From assembly GCA_036345935.2 (NCBI GenBank), contig JADWOT020001803.1, positions 62,001 to 126,000 on the forward strand: a stretch of 64,000 nt of DNA, read 5' to 3'. Position numbers and translations under genes: made by a program. The DNA is from Taenia hydatigena. Taxonomy: Eukaryota > Platyhelminthes > Cestoda > Cyclophyllidea > Taeniidae. Below, piece by piece: positions 56,601 through 64,000 of the stretch (position 1 is its first letter; each line of letters begins with the position of its first letter). The notes beneath the pieces were generated by a model. That model did no database searches. It was not told the origin of the DNA and was given only the letters and a program-made list of their open reading frames with translations.

Positions 56601-59600
56601 TGTGTTTCCATTACTGTTTGTAGTTGACAAAACTTTTGATTTTTGCAGTAAATCCGGTTTTCGAGTGCATAGCAATGATTTTGAGTTGTCTTTATTTGCA
56701 GTTAGTCTGTACCATATGGTTCCTCCGCATTGCATGATGCTTGAATTCTCGACTTTTCGTTTTCTTCCAAAACAAAATGATGGAAAGCAAACGCAGTGGA
56801 GTAGAGAATCCTACTAATCTAAGGTCTGCTCATATTTGGGATGTTGGGTTTCCTTTCCTCAAAATTAACTTGAGGAAACAAGAACTCGCGCTAAGGTAAG
56901 AATCCAGTCGGGAAGCACTTAGATCAACTGCTGATTGAACTGTCGCTCTCTTACTCGCCTTTTGGAAATCGTATTTGCAGTAAAAATTACCATTTAATTG
57001 ATCGAGTGGTGAGTTATTCAAGGAAAGGGTCAACATCGCCTTGAGATTTTATTCACCTGAAGCCCTACTAACAAACTTTAGCGGTTCCAGCACTCCTTGA
57101 TGATGTGTTGCGTATCCCAAGCAGTAGATACTTTCCACATCATTGTCCTCTACTTTGTGACCGCAGCTTGCTTTCTGGGGTAAACGCCCAAGTGAAGTTC
57201 ATATTTGGGTAATGAGGTTACATTGAGCATATGCCGAGGCCCAATTACTGCACAAAACGTTGAGGTGAAGCCTTAATTTTACACGCACAAATGCAATAGC
57301 AGGTCTCTGAGGTAAACTGCTGCTCTTGTGCAACTTATGTTTTCTGGGTTGGCGGGACCTGCACACCGTTAGTCGAGGTGATAGCATGCAATAACTGCGG
57401 TGCTTTAACCACAGTGCCAACTTAAGGTGTTCGGCAGCAATAGATAAACTAAGTGGTTCGGAGGCGGTTATGCGTCCATCAATACGTATCCGAGACTTGA
57501 TATCGTTTTCTAGAGGCTCAGATTGAGCGCGAAACCTCTGATTCAACAAAGTCACAGAACTCTACCTCTCCTCCTCAAGCTCGTGTAATTAGGCATTAAG
57601 CCAGCCTTACTCGCCTGCCGATCAAAGGCTGGCAGCAGAGTCGCTTAAAGGGTTTGGTTGCAGTACTGAGTTATCAGAAAACCCTACTTTCTATTAGCAC
57701 ATGCAATAAAGACTACGCAGATCCAATTGCAGTTTAGTCAAAGAGGCAATCAAACGACGAAAACAAGTACCGCACAGCATCTCAACGTCAACATCAAAGT
57801 AGGACTAGCTATCCAAATCAGCATTTCCATTACAACTTTGTATTCCATTAAGTCACATCCTGAAATATAAGCACGATTGTTTTGGAAGGCAGTTGCTACA
57901 TACAAAAATTTGATTTTCTTTCCTCAACGAAGGCATTTTTCTTCGGCTTGAGCATTTTACCCCTTTGACAATGAAAGCCTCGCAGAAGTTAACAAATGCA
58001 CCTTTTATGAGGGCTTCAGGATTCATTGCGTTGTGTTTGTGAATGCCTAGCTCAGCGTCTCCCTTTTATGGCTCGTTGAGGTCCACTCAGACTCACTTTA
58101 CTTTGACAGCTAAAACATGATTCCGCCAATGATGCTTCTCCTGTACTACTTGCATTAATCCTAATTTGCTTAATACGCCAAATGCAAATTTCATTTTTGG
58201 CCTGCTTAAAAAACTCCTCTTCTATTTGTTTGCTTATTTGTGGGCACATTTCTCCACAAATATCCTTTGGACTACAGTGGACTCAAGAGGTGATCATTTT
58301 CCTACCCAGTAATGAATTTTTAAGTCCCACCAGCTCTTTAGGCTTTTATATTAATGCAAAGAAGAGGTTTCTGGTTATTGGTGACATTTCTCATGAATTT
58401 TTGCTAACAGCCTGCTCCCCTGTTCTAATCTTTCTACGGGATTTCCACCTCGATATTTATCTTACGCTGCAAACACTGACGAACGTCTGCTTTGTGCTCT
58501 GTCCAAGTGGTAAATATTGCTCGTTCTTTGTATGGGTTTGTGAGCTCCTCATCAGGTTAAAATAGACGCTCTTCTTTGACTAAGCCTCTTTACTTCTTAT
58601 TGCACAGGGATTGTCTAAACGACAAAGTTTCAATGCCTCTAGTTCAGAATGCGTGGTATTTCTTGCTACGGCAGTGACGTCATTTATCTACCGTGGTGAT
58701 CTACAGTGTCAGGACCATCACTGGCATTGAGCAGCCCATCGCATGATGCAAACAAAAGCAGCTAAGCCTTAGGAATGGGCTCTCAAAATAGCATCAATCT
58801 TAACCTTATATTCTGCTACAGTGTTGACTGTAGCAGTCATTTATTGCCACTTTTGTCATCATTTGTCCAAGGATTTAAGCGAGCATTTAACTAACTATTT
58901 TGTAAAGGGATTTGCCAAATAAAATTAAGTTTTCCCTGCAGAAGATAGATTTGTGACGAATATATGCGAGAGCTCTCTTAATTGAGGTCTAGCTTGAATC
59001 TTTTTAATGCGGAATTGAAGCAAGTGAATAGTGACTCCTGCTGTTGCTCAAGTGCTGCAGGAGAAGATGTGCTTGTACCTTGGAAGAAAAGGTGAAGGGA
59101 GTAAAGTGCGCTTAAGGAGCGTGGTTATGGTTCGATGTCTAGTTGTGGTTTCATTCACATTTGGTCAGTGCGGCCATTCTACTGCCTATGCTTTGACAGT
59201 GTATTCAAAATGTTTGCGAATGGAGAGAGCCGGAAAATTCATCACACCTACGGATGCGAAGACCGCTTGTCGTCTCTTGAAGAACGACAGTGGCATATTC
59301 TGTTTCCTGGCGCCCACGCTGGCCCAGCTCATCGTGCAGTCATTGTACATTTCCCATCAAATCATGCCACACGGAACACGGGAGGAACCTTAGACAAGTG
59401 TCCTCGAGTGGCTCCAAATAAATTGCTTCCTGACTTGGTTCGACGTGAATGACCTTCTGGTAGTCATTTTGACATCTGGATTGGTGAAAGTTTTAGAATG
59501 TGCACTAAACACAAACTTAAAGCAAAAATAAGAGACCAGCCATTTGATGGCACGTTAATACTTTCAATTTTCTTAAGCCACGAAACAATTTACAGTGTAC

Positions 59601-60700
59601 GATTCTCTATTCAGATGTATGAAAAGTGGTGATGTAGCGTTGATGAACCAAGAAGAAGATGATGATTCAGGCAAACCTCTTGCAATTTTAGTCACGCTGC
59701 CATGAAATCGCATGACCGAGTGACTGAACTAATGTGTCATTGGAATGGTATTTATGCATACTTTGACTCAAATGCAGTTTTAAAATCGGGCGTCTTAGCA
59801 AAAGAGCATTGAGCACTGCATAAAACTTACCATTAGTATATCAGTCGCCCTATTGATAAAGGCGTGACCGAAGGCGACATCAAGCACAGCCTAACAAAAG
59901 TGGATTTGTTTGTCCAGCACTCACATTGCTGTGCATTTAATTCTGCCTGAGCGACAAAAGGACTACTGCCTACAACTTCGACATTCTTATAAGCAGCCTT
60001 TGACATCAAGAAGGTTCGCGACTTTACCTTTATTTATACCTGGGGCATTGATTGCATTTGAATTACCAATTTTCTTGCCACGAATCATATCACCTCAAAT
60101 GCAATTGAAAAATAACTACACACGTGGCACCCACGGCTGTCTCGGTGGTATCCAGACATCTAACATCAGATAGGACTGCCTTAATGATGGGATGATCAGA
60201 GCATGACTTTGGTTTAATGTGCAGTTTCTGCTTCGAAATTCCTGGAATGGCTTGCCTCTAGTTGCAGAGTTCTCCACTTCTGAAAAAGTTTGCTTTGATG
60301 GACCATACATTAAATATGCAAGCGACCATTCCACAAATTTCTCCTCCCATTACTCCAAATTTTTACAATCTGTGCCCTCTCAACTGAGAACGCATTTGAC
60401 CACGTCAGTCGCCCTTCTAAATATTGCGCTTCTTCTGGTAATACAAAAATGACTTTGAATGTTTTATTTGCAATTTATATTAAATATTGGTTTTCCAAAT
60501 TGCACGATGTTCGCGGCCTCGTCTTCTCATCCAACTCTAAATACCAACAAATAAAAGTAAGGTTAGTGAAATAGAAAGACACACTGGTATAAGGTTTACT
60601 CACGTGAGTAATGCTGCATTTCAATTTCACGAATAAACTTGAGAAAGCAGGAAACCTCGCAAAGGTTCGAGTCCACCAGGGTTGCACCTGGATCGAGTGC
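53651..60700. other. gene-poor stretch
   Basis: Several open frames of 80-127 codons occur (54452-54721, 57199-57555, 58182-58565, 59031-59393), but none has motifs, paralogues or good splice sites that I can recognise. A roughly 150-base segment at 56930-57090 resembles 60715-60840, next to homeobox pseudogene A. Confidence 0.5.
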
Positions 60701-60847
60701 TAGTTGATCTGTCACCACTTTACTCGCCTGCTGACCAATCGTATCTGCAACATTGGCGGACGATTCAGGGGAAGGGTAAATATTGCGTTACGATTTTATT
60801 CTATCAAGATCCTACTAACAAACTTAAGCAGTTCTAGCGTTTTCGGA

Positions 60848-61470
60848 TAACTATCGGCTAGCATTGCGAAGTCTGTACTGCAACAGACATCCTGCATGGA
60901 ACTATCTTCACCTCCAAAGCAGGGTAGAAGCTCAGGCCAACCTCAATCTGCGACTTCGTTACCCACCATCCCAACGCCGAACCCACTCCTATTTGACACG
61001 TCGTCAAAGTTACGTCAAGAGCTGCCACAACCACAGGTGCAGCAACCAATTTTGACGCAAAGCGCGTATCACCAATTTCCAGCAAGCGTTTTCTCAATTC
61101 CAAATCATCTTCTCCAGCAGCTCGCTGCCAGCATGTCTATGCCTGATTCAAACTTCTTTACACTGCCAAACGCAGAACAGCCTCAGGTACGCCTAACATT
61201 ATCTGAGGCACAGGGACAAGGCAAACGCAGGGTTCTCTTTACCGCGTTTTAAATCGGTGGTGATATGATGTTGAGGCACAAGCGGCAATTTATCGCGCTG
61301 GCTGAGTCGCTGAAAATCAGCTTGGTGCTGAAACAGATCAAAAGCAGGATGGTGAAGGCGAGGATATAAAAAAATTAGTAGGACTAAAAAAACGAATTAT
61401 TGGCTTTCTATATGAAGAGTCTGTAGGCTGACCTTGGTTGTCGTTAGTTTATTGGCTGTGATTTTAATGT
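60848..61470 (+). pseudogene. homeobox pseudogene A (homeodomain core deleted)
   Basis: This is a paralogue of the gene at 21994-23727, here on the plus strand. The exon-2 part reads LFDTSSKLRQELPQPQVQQP, ASVFSIPNHLL, MSMPDSNFFTLPNAEQPQ and LTLSEAQGQGKRRVLFT, the first residues of the homeodomain. After TAF it meets a TAA. From about 61255 the DNA resumes as the end of exon 3 (CGGCAATTT...AAGCAGGATGGTGAAG...CTATATGAAGAGTCTGTAG) and runs on into the 3'-UTR (CTGACCTTGGTTGTCG). Most of the homeodomain, intron 2 and the start of exon 3 are gone in a single deletion. It cannot make a DNA-binding homeodomain. Confidence 0.88.
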
Positions 61471-63350
61471 TCTGCGGTCCTAACGACATTCTTTGATGGC
61501 AGCCACTTTGTGCGCCCTACTTTTTCAAAAATAAATAAATAAGCTGATGCCATTTAGAGATATTCTCGTAAAAAAGCTATGCGTGAAGTTGGGACTCGCT
61601 ATGATGAATTATTTTGGAGGTGAGAGACCACACAGGTCGACGTCTTATATGCATGAGCGATGACAGCACTTAGCCGATAGAGGCGGTGAACGTTAATGTC
61701 TATGAGAGTTTGATCCATGTTCCATGTCACTTTCAAGGTGCACAAATCAGATCACTTCCCAAGGTTTCCTTTTGCATGGACGAAATGGCTTGATCAGTAC
61801 CCTACACTAAACGCCTCATCACCTTAGCATGGTTCCATTAGTATCCATCTGATCACTGATCGCTTATAAATGGTTGAAGCATCTCCATTTTAGTAAGCAT
61901 CCTCTGAATCAGGCCTTTGCAACGATCTATTCTTCTGCAAGGTTGAAGTAAACGCACAGGCGTGTAAGCGCATCCTTCTGATCATTGCCCGACCACGTCA
62001 ACGATCCCATCCATTAATAGACGGCTACCGAAAGGGTAGTCTAAAAGCATGCTTGAAGAAGACGCGATAAGCACAAACAAAGGACTAATAACCGCAAGAG
62101 AGCCTGTTGCAAAAAGCAGACCTCAGCGCTTACTTGCTTCAGTTTTCCTTACTTAAGGGTACTGCGGGATTTGACTACACATGCTCTTCTTCTTGAGAAG
62201 GATGGCACACGTACTGGGGGTCAAATTGGATACACTTCTGACAGACCTCTTTATATGTGCAGTGCCTTGCACTCAAAAGAGCACCGCCTTAATGCACTGC
62301 ATAACGGCAATGAGGAAATATCTTTCCCTTCATTAAGAATATTTGCTACTTAGTTCGCCTCAAGACAACTTCACCAACTTATAAGGAAACAGGGCTACCT
62401 TCTCCACCTTTTTTCTCCATTTCATACACGCGAGATAATGTTCCATTTTACAGTAATGGCTGCAGTACTTAATTTTGGCAAGCTCAATAAACTGCACTAA
62501 GCCCTGGCTTTATAGTCAACGTCCCTTTTAATCCTTGGCATTTGCTAACTTGGTGGCTAGCAAATTGTCCTTAGGTCTAACTACACTGCTTTGCATTGCC
62601 GATTGCAAACACATCGAGGCAGCGACCGGTGCAACCCACTTCTCCTTTGCACCAGCAGTGTGATTTTTTATTTGCTGCATCGTCACAGTGGTACAATTAT
62701 TTGTTTAAGTCTTTGTTGATATGGCGTGATTGGATGGGTTATGGATGGACCAGACCACGTGAATTCGCATTGCAGCACAAAAAAGGTTGTTTCAGCCACT
62801 CCGCGTGTCTTGGTAGCATTTCTAATTACTAGGATCGGCTGCACAGTCATATCAAACACAGTGGTGGTAGCATTACCTAAGGCGAAGAAGTCTTTCATTT
62901 ATTTCACTCATCTTCACCGCAAGTCCTCCTTATAACGAACCAGAGGGCACATCGAGTAAATTTACTGCCCTGCGATAGAAGCACTCTACTTGGATTGATA
63001 CCTCCCTAAAAGCGCTGTTCATGCCTATAATGTTTTGTGAGACGAAATGGACAGATGCTGCCTTTGAATGAGGGCTAACAGCATCCTTCATACCAGCTCT
63101 TTGATGCAATCGCGGAGAGCCGATATGGAATAAAGGACTGGTAATGCTGCACCTTGATGTTAAACGCTGACCTTCGTGAGCAAAAGCACTTATTAATCGT
63201 CAGTGGCAATGCAAATAAATCAAAAAAAGTCAACATACTTGCATGCTTCCTGCAAGGACTGCCCCAAATCACTGTCCTGCTGACGGCACAAATGCCATCT
63301 TTAGCTGACATTGTGGTATCTCTTATGCCACACTCTCCAAAGACTTCCGT
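61471..63350. other. no supported gene
   Basis: Only short frames without motifs. I see no repeat or RNA gene here. Confidence 0.5.
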
Positions 63351-64000
63351 CATAGCTCTGGCTTCCTTTGTAATGTAGCGTTCATTCTAGGACCATGTCT
63401 TAACCTATCGGTAAAGTCAAAAGTATGACGAGTTTAGACCACTTAATCGCTACACACTAATAACTGTCTTTAAACAGTTAATTTAACAACTTGATTCTCG
63501 ACTAACCTGAGTCCCGACAGGTTGATGCGATGCGCCAGTTCCTTGCAGCTATTTATTTTGAGGTAGTTTTTCTCGTTAAAGTACTTTAGTATCTCACCAA
63601 TTTGGTACGGGGTGAAAAGAATCCTACATCTGCCTTGTTTTTGTGTCTAATGCTGTCTAGCGTACCTGAGGTTGTTCTGCGGTTGGTGTTGTAGTGAAGT
63701 TTGCTAAACCATGCATGGATACGGTGGCAGCAAGTTGCTGGAAAAGAAGGCAATTTGGATTTGAGAAGACGTTTGCCGGAAGTTGTTAGTATGTGCTTGG
63801 CGACGAGGACCGTTGGCTGCACCTGCGGTCGCAGCAGTTGCTGATGTAAATTTGATGAAGTATCGAATAGGAATGGGTTCGGCGTCAGAGAGATCGGCAA
63901 TGTATTAGCAGATTGAGGTTAGTCTGAGCTTCGGGCTTGCTTTCGAAGTTGTAGCACAGACCTCAAATTTTGTCCACCCTTTGGATACAACTGGACATTC
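63351..64000 (-). pseudogene. homeobox pseudogene B, runs off the window
   Basis: This is a second paralogue, on the same strand as the intact gene. Homeodomain-like residues GRCRILFTPYQIGEIL, KYFNEKNYLK and KELAHRINLSGLQ are followed by a preserved intron-2 sequence, so the copy arose at DNA level. The exon-3 start reads VKTWS, stop, NERYITK in place of VKIWFQNRRYKTK, so the recognition helix is destroyed. Exon 2 further upstream (63660-64000) is full of frame changes and deletions but is still alignable, for example around the IPNPFLFDTSSNL-like segment and the final CTTTGGATACAACT. Confidence 0.85.

Noticed and set aside
58182..58565. 127-codon plus-strand frame with hydrophobic runs
   Set aside because: No homologue or motif recognised and no flanking splice or promoter evidence.
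1..64000. CRISPR arrays, bacterial operons, rRNA genes, long autonomous transposons
   Set aside because: None seen; the window is eukaryotic and no reverse transcriptase, integrase or transposase motif was found.

Overview
This window is intron-bearing animal nuclear DNA. The evidence is a ryanodine-receptor (RyR) locus with many GT/AG introns, a homeobox gene split inside its homeodomain, and long repeat-filled stretches without genes. Mostly short introns together with old dispersed repeats would suit a parasitic flatworm such as a tapeworm, but no species marker is visible, so that placement is a guess.

Layout: (1) 1-12.6 kb is gene-poor, apart from a complete 893-bp miniature LTR retrotransposon (TRIM type) at 4964-5856 with a perfect 5-bp target duplication. 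(2) 12.6-20.3 kb is an old, diverged tandem duplication of a unit of about 3.5-4 kb; its second copy carries another TRIM of the same family (19401-20241). (3) 21.9-23.7 kb holds the one gene that looks intact, a three-exon minus-strand NK-class homeobox gene (442 codons from the chosen ATG). (4) 26.0-44.0 kb, minus strand, is a large, internally deleted and decayed RyR copy. The N-terminal part (MIR, RIH, SPRY1) and the 3' half from the RyR repeat onward are present in collinear order. The middle third is absent, the 5' blocks are full of stops and frameshifts, and S5, the pore, S6 and the C-terminal domain are missing. Exons between 36.4 and 27.0 kb keep open frames and mostly clean splice sites. 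(5) 44.7-46.6 kb carries more copies of repeats seen at 13.9-19 kb. (6) 47.1-53.65 kb holds three related pyrimidine-rich units, two of them in direct tandem with a period of about 1.0 kb. (7) 53.7-64 kb is gene-poor but contains two broken paralogues of the homeobox gene, one on each strand; the second runs off the window.

The genes do not form a pathway. The main story is duplication and decay: one probably working homeobox gene with two dead copies, a dead or dying calcium-release-channel copy, and a small family of non-autonomous LTR elements.
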